A stretch of DNA of 64,000 nucleotides from Pseudolactococcus chungangensis CAU 28 = DSM 22330 (GTDB lineage: Bacteria > Bacillota > Bacilli > Lactobacillales > Streptococcaceae). A model generated the notes under the pieces. That model saw only the letters and a list, made by a program, of their open reading frames with translations. It was not told the origin of the DNA and searched no databases. Position numbers and translations under genes: made by a program. Shown here piece after piece: positions 39,862 through 49,256 of the stretch (within the stretch, counting starts at the first letter, position 1; every line of letters begins with the position of its first letter). The stretch is from positions 1 through 64,000 of the forward strand of contig NZ_JXJT01000007.1 of the NCBI RefSeq assembly GCF_002441885.1, written 5' to 3'.

Positions 39862-40800
39862 ATGGAAACAAGAAAACGACGATCGGAACGTCTATCTGAA
39901 AAAAATATAACACCCAAAAAGAAAAAAAAATACCGTGGCCTTAAAATATTTGGGCTAATCGTTTTACTGGTTTTATTGATTGGTGGCGCTATTTTTGGGA
40001 AAGCTTATTTTGATGTTAAGAATGTCATGGTCAAATCCTATCAGACAATTGATAGAAAGACGACTGCTAAACTCCCGAGTCTGAAAGAAAAGTCATCATT
40101 TAGTTTTCTATTCTTAGGTGTTAATGACAAAACGGCAAATGATATTCTAGTTTTAACAGTTAACCCTAAAAAGAATAAGACAACTGTCATTAGTTTGAAT
40201 CGAAATATTTACCTCCCTTCTGAATCGACAACTCTGAAAGAGCTTTATGGCTCTAAAGGAGCAGCAGGGGAAATTGATGCTTTGCAGACACTTTTAGGCG
40301 TTGACATTCCACGTTATATGACTTTTGACATGCGTGGGTTAGGTGATTTTGTTGAGGTTGTTGGTGGTGTTCAAGTTCAAAATGATACGCATTTTGTATC
40401 AAGTGGTTTTGAATTTAAACCGGGAACATTAATCTTGAAAAAAGCAGATGAAGTGAAGGCATATCTCACTAAAGTTGGAGATGATGCTGATAAAGCTGAG
40501 GCAGATTTAATCGACCGTGAGCAGACTGTACTGATTGCGATTATTCCAAAATTGAAATCAGCGAATACTGTTGTTAATTACAAAAAATTTGTGAATGCTT
40601 TTGGTGATAATGTCAAGACAGACTTTGTTTTTGGCAATATTAAAGCACTTGGATTGAATTATAATGGTGTTTTAGGAAATATCACAAAAGAAAATCTTAA
40701 ACCAGTAGAGACTACGATTGATGGTAAAACACAAAAAATTCTGTCAGAAGCGTTAGTCAATAAGGCTCATGATAGAATTGAAACAGCATTGAATGAGTGA
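39862..40800 (+). CDS. LytR-CpsA-Psr (LCP) family protein
   Basis: The 312-residue protein has a basic cytoplasmic N-terminus, one transmembrane helix (about 28-50) and an extracellular LCP domain (FLFLGVNDKTANDILVLTVNPKKNKTTVISLNRNIYLP; DFVEVVGGVQV). LCP enzymes attach teichoic acids or polysaccharides to peptidoglycan. It is at the end of the yqgQ-glk operon. A second LCP gene lies at 46.4 kb. Confidence 0.88.
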   Translation: METRKRRSERLSEKNITPKKKKKYRGLKIFGLIVLLVLLIGGAIFGKAYFDVKNVMVKSYQTIDRKTTAKLPSLKEKSSFSFLFLGVNDKTANDILVLTVNPKKNKTTVISLNRNIYLPSESTTLKELYGSKGAAGEIDALQTLLGVDIPRYMTFDMRGLGDFVEVVGGVQVQNDTHFVSSGFEFKPGTLILKKADEVKAYLTKVGDDADKAEADLIDREQTVLIAIIPKLKSANTVVNYKKFVNAFGDNVKTDFVFGNIKALGLNYNGVLGNITKENLKPVETTIDGKTQKILSEALVNKAHDRIETALNE

Positions 40801-40823
40801 AGACTTGCTGTCAGATAGAAACT

Positions 40824-40879
40824 AAATAAATCAAAAGCTAACACTTCCTTGTTTGAAAGTGTTAGCTTTTGATTTATTT
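40824..40879. terminator. Bidirectional terminator with a perfect 23-bp stem
   Basis: Two perfectly complementary 23-nt arms (40824-40846 and 40857-40879, core AAAAGCTAACACTT) enclose a 10-nt loop. A and T runs at the two ends serve both converging genes (LCP and glycosidase). Confidence 0.85.
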
Positions 40880-40911
40880 AAATTATATTATTAGTGTTGC
40901 AATAGTTTTGT

Positions 40912-41829
40912 TTATCGTAGAACGATGAAATCAGCGACAGGTCTGCCATCTTGACTTTCGAAGATTGTTTGCCCATTTAGCGACATTTGTGAAGAACCAC
41001 CACCATCTAAAACGACAAGGTTTTGTAGATTGAGGTTAGCAACTGCTGCCATAGTCCCATCGTAGCCGACACTAGTATCTGAAATGATGAGATAGATGTT
41101 ATTATCTGCATCGTTACCAATGTAAGAATGAATCATCCAGTTGACAGAGCCATCATTTGGTAAGATAACACCATCTTTGATCAGGATGCTACCAAAACCG
41201 TAGCTTTGCTCCCCACCCTTTTTAATAATATCATCTGCTGGTGTTGTGAGGTCATACCCATTAGCTGAGCCATTTTTATTGATAACAAATGCTGCACTGC
41301 CATAGGTAGTATTTGACCAGTTTGAAAATATCTGACCATTGTTAATTTGAAAGCCGACAATTTGACCTGTATTCATGTCAAAGCCAGAAGTATTCATAAT
41401 AAGTGAATCAGGGTACTTCGCGACGATGTCAGACATCATGAAAGTACCTGGAATTTGTGCTGCAGCTGTTTTTAAAACTTTTGGATTATTAGCACGGTAA
41501 ATGGTAACACCTGGTACAGACATATCTGTGAATTTCTCAAGTTTTTGCTTGGATTTAACTTGTACCCAACCAGCCTCACCAGTATCTTCCACCTCTTTTG
41601 CGGGCGCAATTGAAACGGAGGTCGGAGGGACGATGGCATTGGGTGCTGTAGTTTTAATCGGTTTGAGTGCAGAAGAAGCGGTTTGTTTGGGTTTTAATAA
41701 GATATAGGTAATGCTTGACCCTACTAAAAGTAAGATAATTAAAGTAATGATTAGGGGTGCTTTTTTCTTCTTTTTAGTAGTAGAAGCTGTTTTTGAGGTG
41801 TTACGTTTATATTGTTTATTTTTTTTCAT
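40912..41829 (-). CDS. Phosphodiester glycosidase family protein (NAGPA domain)
   Basis: The 305-residue protein has a basic N-terminus, a membrane helix (about 25-46), a linker, and an exported NAGPA/DUF2233 domain (about 135-305: SLIMNTSGFDMNTGQIVGFQINNG, NDGSVNWMIHSYIGND, VVLDGGGSSQMSLNGQ). Family members cleave phosphodiester-linked sugars; the native substrate in cocci is unknown. It lies directly behind a broken paralogue (2 nt gap) and has no clear ribosome-binding site. Confidence 0.85.
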   Translation of the reverse strand: MKKNKQYKRNTSKTASTTKKKKKAPLIITLIILLLVGSSITYILLKPKQTASSALKPIKTTAPNAIVPPTSVSIAPAKEVEDTGEAGWVQVKSKQKLEKFTDMSVPGVTIYRANNPKVLKTAAAQIPGTFMMSDIVAKYPDSLIMNTSGFDMNTGQIVGFQINNGQIFSNWSNTTYGSAAFVINKNGSANGYDLTTPADDIIKKGGEQSYGFGSILIKDGVILPNDGSVNWMIHSYIGNDADNNIYLIISDTSVGYDGTMAAVANLNLQNLVVLDGGGSSQMSLNGQTIFESQDGRPVADFIVLR

Positions 41830-41831
41830 AG

Positions 41832-42719
41832 TTATTTAAGAACGATAAAGTCCCCCACTTGTCGATTATCCTGACTCGGTACAATGGTTTGGCCATTCAG
41901 TCCCATTTGGGAAGCCCCCCCACCATCCATCAGAACAAGGTTTGCTAGATTGAGATTTTTAATTTGATCCATGATATTCTCATAACCAGCGTTTGTTTCA
42001 CTAATCATGAGATAGAGATTATTTTGCTTATCGTTACCAATAAAACTATGAATCATCCAATTGACAGAGCCATCATTTTCTTGGACCCTGCCTTTTTTGA
42101 TTAAAATTTTACCAAAACTATAAGATTGTTCAGCGCCATTTGCAAGAATTTGACTCGCAGGTGTTGAGCTATCATAAGTTGTCATAGAACCATCTTTATT
42201 GATGATAAAGGCTTCGTGTGCCCGTTTATTTTCTCCCCAGTTGGTAAAAAGCGCACCATTATTAATTTGAAAACCTGTAATATCACCAGTTTCCATGTTA
42301 AAACCTGAAGCATTCATAATCAGAGCATCTGGATATTGTGCCATAACATCTGGTAAAATTGCTAAGGCTGGATGTTTAGAAGTCGCAGTTTTTAAAACTT
42401 GGGGATTATGTGCTTTATAAATTTTTATATTAGCTATTGAAATATTTTGAAATTTTTCACCTCTCCCTTTGGAATGAACTTGAACCCAAGTTGCATCTCC
42501 TGTATTTTCTACTTTTCAGTGTTGTGAGAGACAACAACTGAATGAGATGTTATGACCGAGGCACTTTTTGAAGGATCCACCTTAACAGGTGAATTCTTTG
42601 TATCTCCTGTATTTTTATCAAATGGTTTGATAAAAATAACAACTAAAACGGCTAGAATCAAAACAAATGATATGGCTATGAGCAGTCCTAATCTACTTTT
42701 TTTTAGTTTTTCTTTTCAT
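41832..42719 (-). pseudogene. Broken paralogue of the phosphodiester glycosidase
   Basis: The C-terminal 170 residues (frame from 42344) closely match the neighbour (MNASGFNMETGDITGFQINNG, NDGSVNWMIHSFIGND, LMDGGGASQMGLNGQ). Upstream the same gene continues in other frames: MKRKTKKK, then SRLGLLIAISFVLILAVLVV (membrane helix), then ENTGDATWVQVHSKGRGEKF. An 8-A run (7 expected) near 42700 shifts the frame after codon 8. A missing base near 42520 (AAGTAG, expected AAGGTAG) shifts it back. TATAAT lies 6 nt before the ATG. Confidence 0.8.
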
Positions 42720-42842
42720 TATTTCATTATAAAGTGATTTTAGAGTTAAGTCAAGTAAATAAGTACTGAAAACGCTTAATGTAGGCGTTCTTGTTGCATT
42801 TTGTCAAAAATATGTTATACTTATAAAGTTGAAATAGAATAA

Positions 42843-42910
42843 AGATCATCTCTAAAAAATGTTCAAGTGGCAGTGTATGAAAGTCGCATTATGATTTTTA
42901 GAAGTGATCT
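42843..42910. repeat. 68-bp inverted-repeat element in the typA leader
   Basis: AGATCATCTCTAAAAA (42843-42858) pairs with TTTTTAGAAGTGATCT (42895-42910), 14 of 16 positions. It lies between the promoter region and the typA ribosome-binding site. The end sequence is shared with the MITE-like element at 28.9 kb. A cre-like TGAAAACGCTTAAT lies upstream near 42767. Confidence 0.5.
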
Positions 42911-42930
42911 CAAATTATGAGGTATAAATC

Positions 42931-44766
42931 TTGACTAAATTACGCGAAGACATTCGTAATGTCGCAATCATCGCCCACGTTGACCATGGTAAAACAACTC
43001 TTGTGGATGAACTTTTGAAACAATCAGATACATTGAGCGCTCGCGCACATCTTGATGATCGTGCCATGGACTCAAACGACCTTGAAAAAGAACGCGGGAT
43101 TACCATTCTTGCTAAAAATACAGCCGTTAAATATAAAGACAAACATATTAACATCTTGGACACCCCTGGTCACGCGGACTTCGGTGGCGAAGTTGAACGT
43201 ATCATGAAAATGGTTGACGGCGTTGTTCTTGTTGTTGATGCTTACGAAGGTACAATGCCTCAGACACGTTTCGTGTTGAAAAAAGCCTTGGATCAAGGTT
43301 TGACACCAATCGTTGTTGTCAATAAAATTGATAAGCCTTCAGCTCGTCCTGAAGAAGTTGTTGATGAAGTTTTGGAACTTTTGATTGAACTTGGTGCCGA
43401 TGAAGAACAATTGGAATTCCCAGTAGTTTACGCATCAGCTATCAATGGGACATCAAGCCTTTCTGATGATCTTGATACGCAAGAACATACAATGGAACCA
43501 TTGTTTGAAACAATCATCGAACATATTCCTGCTCCAGTTGATAACTCTGATGAACCATTGCAATTTCAAGTTTCACTACTTGATTACAATGATTTCGTTG
43601 GCCGTATCGGTATCGGACGTGTTTTCCGTGGTACCATTAAAGTTGGTGATAGCGTAACGCTTTCAAAACTTGATGGCACAAAACAAAACTTCCGTGTCAC
43701 TAAATTATTTGGTTTCTTTGGTCTCGATCGTATTGAAATCCAAGAAGCAAAAGCTGGTGATTTGATTGCTGTATCTGGTATGGATGACATCTTTGTTGGT
43801 GAAACAGTAACACCTTCTGATCATATTGACCCACTACCAATTCTTCATATCGATGAACCAACTTTGCAAATGACTTTCCTTGTCAATAACTCACCTTTTG
43901 CTGGTCGCGAAGGTAAATGGGTAACATCACGTAAAGTTGAAGAACGCTTGCAATCAGAATTGCAAACTGACGTATCACTTCGTATTGACCCGACTGACTC
44001 ACCTGACCGTTGGATCGTATCCGGTCGTGGTGAATTGCATTTGTCAATCTTGATTGAAACAATGCGTCGTGAGGGTTATGAGCTACAAGTATCACGTCCA
44101 GAAGTTATTGAACGTGAAATCGATGGTGTTCGCTCAGAACCGTTTGAACGTGTACAAATCGACACACCTGAAGAATATCAAGGTTCAATCATCCAAGCCC
44201 TTTCTGAACGTAAAGGTAACATGCTTGATATGATTAACACTGGTAACGGTCAAGTTCGTTTAATCTTCCTTGTACCAGCTCGTGGTTTGATTGGTTTCTC
44301 AACTGAATTCTTGTCAATGACACGTGGTTACGGTATCATGAACCATACCTTTGACCAATACATGCCAATGATTCATGAACAAATCGGTGGTCGTAGCCGT
44401 GGTGCTCTTGTCTCTATCGACACTGGTAAAACAACGACTTACGCTATCATGGGTGTTGAAGAACGTGGTACAATCTTTGTTAATCCAGGAACAGAAGTTT
44501 ACGAAGGCATGATCATCGGGGAACATTCTCGTGAAAATGACTTGACAGTTAACGTAACAAAAGCAAAACAAATGACAAACGTACGTTCTGCCAATAAAGA
44601 CCAAACTAATGTGATCAAAACACCACGTATCTTGACTTTGGAAGAATCTATTGAATTCATGGCTGACGACGAATACCTCGAAATCACACCAGAATCAATC
44701 CGTTTACGTAAACAAATCTTGAATAAAGCAGAACGCGAAAAAGCGAACAAAAAGAAAAAAGGATAA
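42931..44766 (+). CDS. typA: Ribosome-associated GTPase TypA/BipA
   Basis: The 611-residue translational GTPase helps assemble 50S subunits under stress and cold. G1 is AHVDHGKTTL (near 14), with switch RGITILAKN, DTPGHADFGGEVER, and NKIDKP (G4). EF-G-like domains III and V and a BipA-specific C-terminus follow. TTG start with ATGAGG 8 nt before it. Confidence 0.96.
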   Translation: MTKLREDIRNVAIIAHVDHGKTTLVDELLKQSDTLSARAHLDDRAMDSNDLEKERGITILAKNTAVKYKDKHINILDTPGHADFGGEVERIMKMVDGVVLVVDAYEGTMPQTRFVLKKALDQGLTPIVVVNKIDKPSARPEEVVDEVLELLIELGADEEQLEFPVVYASAINGTSSLSDDLDTQEHTMEPLFETIIEHIPAPVDNSDEPLQFQVSLLDYNDFVGRIGIGRVFRGTIKVGDSVTLSKLDGTKQNFRVTKLFGFFGLDRIEIQEAKAGDLIAVSGMDDIFVGETVTPSDHIDPLPILHIDEPTLQMTFLVNNSPFAGREGKWVTSRKVEERLQSELQTDVSLRIDPTDSPDRWIVSGRGELHLSILIETMRREGYELQVSRPEVIEREIDGVRSEPFERVQIDTPEEYQGSIIQALSERKGNMLDMINTGNGQVRLIFLVPARGLIGFSTEFLSMTRGYGIMNHTFDQYMPMIHEQIGGRSRGALVSIDTGKTTTYAIMGVEERGTIFVNPGTEVYEGMIIGEHSRENDLTVNVTKAKQMTNVRSANKDQTNVIKTPRILTLEESIEFMADDEYLEITPESIRLRKQILNKAEREKANKKKKG

Positions 44767-44802
44767 GCAGTCAATAGACCAATAGATATAAGAGAGGATA
44801 AG

Positions 44803-45033
44803 ATGTTTTATTTAGTCGTATTAGCACTCTTTGTCTTGTGTTACCTTTTTCTGGCACCAGATGAGATAAAAAAAAGCTTAAACCTTTTTGTTGTCATCAT
44901 CGGAACAGTTTTAGCTGTTACGATTATCATCTCACTTATTATTCAAAATAAAACGAGCATCATCCAAGGACTAATAATCCTAGCGGGGCTTGTTCTAATG
45001 GTCGAAAGCATTCGTGAGATAAACCAAATATAA
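44803..45033 (+). CDS. DUF3165 small membrane protein
   Basis: The 76-residue protein has two or three hydrophobic segments and is of the DUF3165 type found behind typA in streptococci. Function is unknown. AGAGAGGATAAG precedes the ATG. A weak terminator (45033-45058, CAGTC/GGCTG then T7) follows. Confidence 0.75.
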   Translation: MFYLVVLALFVLCYLFLAPDEIKKSLNLFVVIIGTVLAVTIIISLIIQNKTSIIQGLIILAGLVLMVESIREINQI

Positions 45034-45321
45034 AAATCAGTCGAGAGGCTGTTTTTTTGATATATCCTTTAGAGATTACCGCTCTGACTAGTTACCATCA
45101 TATTGGTTTAAGAGCGGCTTTGGTTGCTAACTATGATTAAACTTAAATCCTATAATGTAGGCGAAAAAACATTTTTTGAAAGAAAGAGTACTTGCGTTGC
45201 TAGAGTTGGACAGCCAGTTTTCTGTAATCGAGTATTAAAGTCAAGCTTGATTTTACCCTAAATAAACTCGCATTAGTATCAATAATATCAATCAAGCAAT
45301 GGGGTATGTTATAATAAAACT
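45034..45321 (+). other. Intergenic region upstream of tsaE
   Basis: No gene. A weak terminator lies at the left. An extended -10 (TGTTATAAT, 45307-45315) lies 6 nt before the tsaE ATG. Nothing else is supported. Confidence 0.4.
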
Positions 45322-45744
45322 ATGAAATTGAATGAAAAACAAATGTTGAATTTTGCTGAAACTTTAGGCAAAAAGTTACAAGCAGGAGATATTATCGTCT
45401 TGACCGGTGAATTGGGTGCAGGAAAAACGACTTTTACCAAGGGGCTTGGACTTGGTTTAGATATTCATCAGATGATTAAAAGCCCGACCTATACCATTGT
45501 TCGTGAATACGAAGGACGCCTGCCTTTATATCATATGGATGTTTATCGCATTGGAGATGACCCCGATTCGATAGATTTAGATGATTATTTATTTGGTAAT
45601 GGTGTCACTGTGATTGAGTGGGGGAATCTATTGGCGCAAGATTTGCCGAGTGAGTATTTGGAGATTATTTTCGACTACAGAGATGATGAGCGAGAGGTGA
45701 CACTTGTTGCACATGGTCATCGCTATGAGACTTATTTAGTCTAA
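45322..45744 (+). CDS. tsaE: tRNA threonylcarbamoyladenosine ATPase TsaE
   Basis: The 140-residue P-loop protein has Walker A GELGAGKTTFTKGLG (30-44), SPTYTIVREYEG and HMDVYR. It powers t6A37 modification of ANN-decoding tRNAs with TsaB, TsaC and TsaD. It heads a tsaE-GNAT-LCP group conserved in Streptococcaceae. The start lies 6 nt after an extended -10, so the mRNA is probably leaderless. Confidence 0.92.
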   Translation: MKLNEKQMLNFAETLGKKLQAGDIIVLTGELGAGKTTFTKGLGLGLDIHQMIKSPTYTIVREYEGRLPLYHMDVYRIGDDPDSIDLDDYLFGNGVTVIEWGNLLAQDLPSEYLEIIFDYRDDEREVTLVAHGHRYETYLV

Positions 45745-45770
45745 GACTGGTTGCTTGCCAAAGGAGACGT

Positions 45771-46286
45771 ATGACTGAAATTATTGTAAGAGAAGCTGAA
45801 CCTAAAGATGCCCAAAACTTGATTAATTTTTTAAATCAAGTAGGTAAGGAATCACATTTTTTAACACTTGATGAAGTAGGTATCTTGATGACAGCTACAC
45901 AAATGTCTGAGTATCTGGCCCAAATTGCTGAAAAAGATAATAATGCTTACTTATTAGCCCTAATAGATGGTGAAATTGCAGGTGTCATTAGTTTAACAGC
46001 AGATTTTCATGAACGCATTCGACATATTGGAGATTTATTTATTGCTGTTAGTCAAAACTTTCAAGGCTATGGCATTGGCCATATTTTAATATCAGATATG
46101 TTAGATTTTATTCAAGAAGTCGGTGTCATCAAGCGCTTAGAGCTCCAAGTTCAGAAACGAAACGAAAGAGCTATTCATCTTTATCAAAAAAAAGGTTTTG
46201 AGATTGAATCAACTCGGAAATTTGGGGCAAGAGATGAATTCGGGAATTTAATTGATGTACTAGAAATGGTGAGATTTTTTGATTAA
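45771..46286 (+). CDS. GNAT family N-acetyltransferase
   Basis: The 171-residue GNAT protein has the acetyl-CoA motif VSQNFQGYGIGHILISD and ELQVQKRNERAIHLYQKKGFEIE. It is located, as in streptococci, between tsaE and an LCP gene. The substrate is unknown. AAAGGAGA precedes the ATG. Confidence 0.88.
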   Translation: MTEIIVREAEPKDAQNLINFLNQVGKESHFLTLDEVGILMTATQMSEYLAQIAEKDNNAYLLALIDGEIAGVISLTADFHERIRHIGDLFIAVSQNFQGYGIGHILISDMLDFIQEVGVIKRLELQVQKRNERAIHLYQKKGFEIESTRKFGARDEFGNLIDVLEMVRFFD

Positions 46287-46353
46287 GATTACAAGTTTGT
46301 AACATTTTATCTTAATTAGAGTTTGAATTTAGTTTTTCTGGTAAAATGGAATA

Positions 46354-47670
46354 ATGAAAAGAAGTCAGAGAATTACTTATGAAGCCAAGCATGGCTCTAA
46401 AAAAAACCAGAACAAAAATGGGAAGCTGAAGAAAAATGGCAAGCCTAAGATGCGACTTTGGAAGAAATTATTACTTGGTTTCTTAGCGACACTTTTAGTG
46501 TTTGCGGGTCTCATTTTTGCTTATGGTACGGTTGTCTTAAATCAAACAGAAGATGCGTTTAAATCGACCTTCTCTGATTTAGGTCTGAGTTCAAGTAAAA
46601 AATCAGATGATATTATCAAAGCAACAAAACCATTGACGATTTTATTGATGGGGGTTGACACGGGTGATGCTACGCGTTCAGATTTATGGTCTGGTCAGTC
46701 GGATACGATGATTGTCATGACAATTAATCCTCAGACCAATACAACAACCATGGTTTCTTTAGAGCGAGATATGTTGACGAACATTGTCGATAAAGATGGT
46801 AGTGTTGTCGAGACTGCCAAGTTGAATGCTGCCTATGCGAGTGGTGGGGCTGTAACCGCAGTTGCAACGATTCAACAACAAATCGGCTTGGGTATTGATA
46901 AATATGCCTTGATTAACATGAATGGACTGAAAGATCTTGTCGATGCTGTTGGTGGGATTGAAGTAGATAATAAATTAGGGGAAACAATTTCGATTGAAGA
47001 AACTGAACCTGATTACACAGCAACAGTGGAACCAGGTAAGCAGCATATCAATGGCGATCAGGCATTAGTATATGCCCGTATGCGCCATCAAGATCCAGAA
47101 GGTGATATTGGGCGTCAAGCACGTCAACGTGAAGTCATTACGCAAATTATGGGTAAAATATTAAGCCTTAATTCGATTACTAAGTACGAGAAAATTTTAA
47201 AAGCCATTTCTGGTAATATGAAAACAGACTTTGCTGTGAATGGTAATTCTTTGAAGAGTTTGTTAGGCTACAAAGACGCTTTTCAAAAAATGCGCTCAAT
47301 TAAACTTCAAGGCATTGGTGAAATGATTGATGGCATTTCTTATCAAGTGATGCCAACCGATAATTTATTGAGTGTGCAAAATGCTTTGCGACTGTCACTA
47401 GGTCAGTCAGCTGTAAAAAGTCTTTCTTCTAATATCGTCACCTTTGAAAATTACTATGGTGGTTATGCATCAAGCGCAACACTGCCAACTGTAACGACAA
47501 CGGTGAACGGTAAAACAACTGAGAAAACTTTACTTACTAATGGGGCGGAAGCCTCTGCAGAAGAAGCATCAAAAGAAAGTACATCAGAAGAGGCTGCTAC
47601 ATCAAGCAATGTTTATGATAACCAAACTTCTGAACCACAATACGATGCATATGGTAACCCGATTTATTAA
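46354..47670 (+). CDS. LCP family cell wall protein (BrpA/LytR-like)
   Basis: The 438-residue protein has a basic N-terminus, a membrane helix (about 35-57) and an LCP domain (TILLMGVDTGD, SDTMIVMTINPQTNTTTMVSLERDM, DLVDAVGGIEV, YARMRHQDPEGDIGRQARQREVI with the Arg cluster that binds lipid pyrophosphate). A low-complexity Ser/Glu/Ala tail ends it. By context it matches BrpA of streptococci, which ligates wall polymers. The -10 TAAAAT (46342-46347) ends 6 nt before the ATG. Confidence 0.9.
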   Translation: MKRSQRITYEAKHGSKKNQNKNGKLKKNGKPKMRLWKKLLLGFLATLLVFAGLIFAYGTVVLNQTEDAFKSTFSDLGLSSSKKSDDIIKATKPLTILLMGVDTGDATRSDLWSGQSDTMIVMTINPQTNTTTMVSLERDMLTNIVDKDGSVVETAKLNAAYASGGAVTAVATIQQQIGLGIDKYALINMNGLKDLVDAVGGIEVDNKLGETISIEETEPDYTATVEPGKQHINGDQALVYARMRHQDPEGDIGRQARQREVITQIMGKILSLNSITKYEKILKAISGNMKTDFAVNGNSLKSLLGYKDAFQKMRSIKLQGIGEMIDGISYQVMPTDNLLSVQNALRLSLGQSAVKSLSSNIVTFENYYGGYASSATLPTVTTTVNGKTTEKTLLTNGAEASAEEASKESTSEEAATSSNVYDNQTSEPQYDAYGNPIY

Positions 47671-47674
47671 CGAT

Positions 47675-47703
47675 TTGACTAAACTGCTGAATTTTGATAA
47701 AAT
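47675..47703 (+). promoter_or_regulatory. Promoter of tRNA-Arg
   Basis: TTGACT (47675-47680) and TAAAAT (47698-47703) are separated by 17 nt, about 15 nt before the tRNA 5' end. Confidence 0.75.
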
Positions 47704-47718
47704 TTAGTAGTTGTACTT

Positions 47719-47792
47719 GGTCTCATAGCTCAGCTGGATAGAGCATTCGCCTTCTAAGCGAACGGTCGCAGGTTCGAATCCTGCTGGGATCA
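47719..47792 (+). tRNA. trnR: tRNA-Arg (anticodon TCT)
   Basis: A full cloverleaf: acceptor GGTCTCA with TGGGATC, a D arm with AGCTCAGCTGGATAGAGC, an anticodon stem TTCGC/GCGAA with loop CTTCTAA (anticodon TCT at 47753-47755), and a T arm with GGTTCGAATCC. It reads AGA. CCA is not encoded. A terminator with stem AAAACTTCTT/AAGAAGTTTT (47808-47837) follows. Confidence 0.97.
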
Positions 47793-47807
47793 CTATAAAT
47801 AAACGTT

Positions 47808-47837
47808 AAAACTTCTTGGTCTCTAAGAAGTTTTTTT
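47808..47837 (+). terminator. Terminator after tRNA-Arg
   Basis: A perfect 10-bp stem (47808-47817 and 47825-47834) is followed by seven T. Confidence 0.85.
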
Positions 47838-47943
47838 GTTAGTTTTGGGTATAAATATAACTTATAGCTTTATTGACGATTTAAGTATAAGTCGACTGCT
47901 TAAAATTATGCTATGATAAATCTAAGAGAAAAATGGAGAGCCT

Positions 47944-48627
47944 ATGCAATATCTACCCTTGGAAAAATCAGAAGTCTTACGCTATCTAGGTTATAGACGC
48001 AAACAAGAACTGACGCCGGACATCTCAGCGCTAGTAGACGAGATGATCTTGGAAGTTCAGAACGTATCAAATGCACGTTACCTTTATCAGGCCTATGATT
48101 TTACGCTAGATGAGGCCAATCACGCCATTCATCTCACTAATACAGATTTAGTTCTCCAATCGAAACAGCTTTATAGCCATTTGAAAAACGCCAAACAAGT
48201 CGTTTTGCTGGCCGCCACGCTAGGGATTGAAGTCGAACGCCAGGTCAGACTCTACGAGCTATCTGAGATGACAAAAGCCTTTGTGCTAGATGCTGCCTGT
48301 GTTGATTATATTGAGAAAATCTGTGATTTAGCAGAAGTTGATATTGATACACAGTTTACGGATAGTATCCTAAATCGCAGATTTTCACCTGGGTATGGGG
48401 ATTTGTCGCTAGAAGTTCAGCCCCAATTTTTGAAAACCTTGGGTGCAGATAGACAACTAGGTCTAACTTTAACGGAAAATTATTTGATGATTCCTAGAAA
48501 ATCTGTCACGGCTATTCTTGGCTTGTTTGAAGATGATAAATTGGCACGTCCTAGTCGTAAACCGCCTCAAAATTTGACGATGGATATGGTCAGAAATGGT
48601 GACTTTAATGTGAGTGGTTTGACATGA
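47944..48627 (+). CDS. Stand-alone methionine synthase reactivation (activation) domain
   Basis: The 227-residue protein corresponds to the C-terminal AdoMet-binding activation domain of MetH (RRFSPGYGDLSLEVQPQFLKT, LTENYLMIPRKSVTAILGL). In split enzymes it restores oxidised cob(II)alamin with AdoMet and a reductant. The MetH at 49.3 kb lacks this domain. It overlaps the B12-type ECF gene by 4 nt, so all three genes probably work together. Confidence 0.85.
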   Translation: MQYLPLEKSEVLRYLGYRRKQELTPDISALVDEMILEVQNVSNARYLYQAYDFTLDEANHAIHLTNTDLVLQSKQLYSHLKNAKQVVLLAATLGIEVERQVRLYELSEMTKAFVLDAACVDYIEKICDLAEVDIDTQFTDSILNRRFSPGYGDLSLEVQPQFLKTLGADRQLGLTLTENYLMIPRKSVTAILGLFEDDKLARPSRKPPQNLTMDMVRNGDFNVSGLT

Positions 48628-49103
48628 TGATGACGACAAGACTAACACGACTTGCAATTTTAACGGCACTTGCTTGCGTCTTGCGCCTCACTTTTGGTGC
48701 TTTTCCAAATGTCAAACCGATTACTGCCTTGTTTTTTGTTCTCATCTTGGCTTATAGCTTAGCTGATGCCATTGTTGTTAGTAGCTTAACCATGCTTGTG
48801 ACGGGCTTTTTGATGGGGTTCTCGGTGATTATTTTGGGTCAGATCATAAGCTATGCTTTGATTTTGAGTTTTGGGGCGTTTATCTTTAAATGGCTCAAAC
48901 CGATGATTTTGAGAACACTTGTCGTTTTTGTATTGACGATGTTTTATGGTTTTATTATCTCTATATTTTCAGCTCAGCTATTCGGTAGTCAATTCTGGCC
49001 TTTTTGGCTCAGTGGCTTGACGTTTGACTTGGCACATGCCGTGTCAACGGCGCTCTTTTTTCCAATATTAGCAACCATTTTCAAAAATATCTTAAAAACA
49101 TGA
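48624..49103 (+). CDS. ECF transporter S component, probably cobalamin (CbrT-like)
   Basis: The 159-residue protein has five or six membrane helices and an N-terminus (TRLTRLAILTALACVLRLTFGAFPNVKPITA) like S components of energy-coupling factor importers. The position between the two parts of a B12-dependent methionine synthase points to vitamin B12 as substrate, as in CbrT. The energising module EcfAA'T must be encoded elsewhere. Confidence 0.8.
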   Translation: MMMTTRLTRLAILTALACVLRLTFGAFPNVKPITALFFVLILAYSLADAIVVSSLTMLVTGFLMGFSVIILGQIISYALILSFGAFIFKWLKPMILRTLVVFVLTMFYGFIISIFSAQLFGSQFWPFWLSGLTFDLAHAVSTALFFPILATIFKNILKT

Positions 49104-49256
49104 TATGAAAGCGGTACGATGTAGTCGAAAGCTTCAGTAGAAAATAAGGGATTTAAGGTGCTTTTGCGACTACCGTCTTTTGCCTTTGCGCAGGTTTAAT
49201 TATTATCTATTTTCTATAAGAAGTTAGCTTGAATTTCAAATAAAGGAAGACTTAAC

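Noticed and set aside
49104..49256. Cobalamin riboswitch upstream of metH
   Set aside because: The B12 box and the expected length of about 200 nt are absent.
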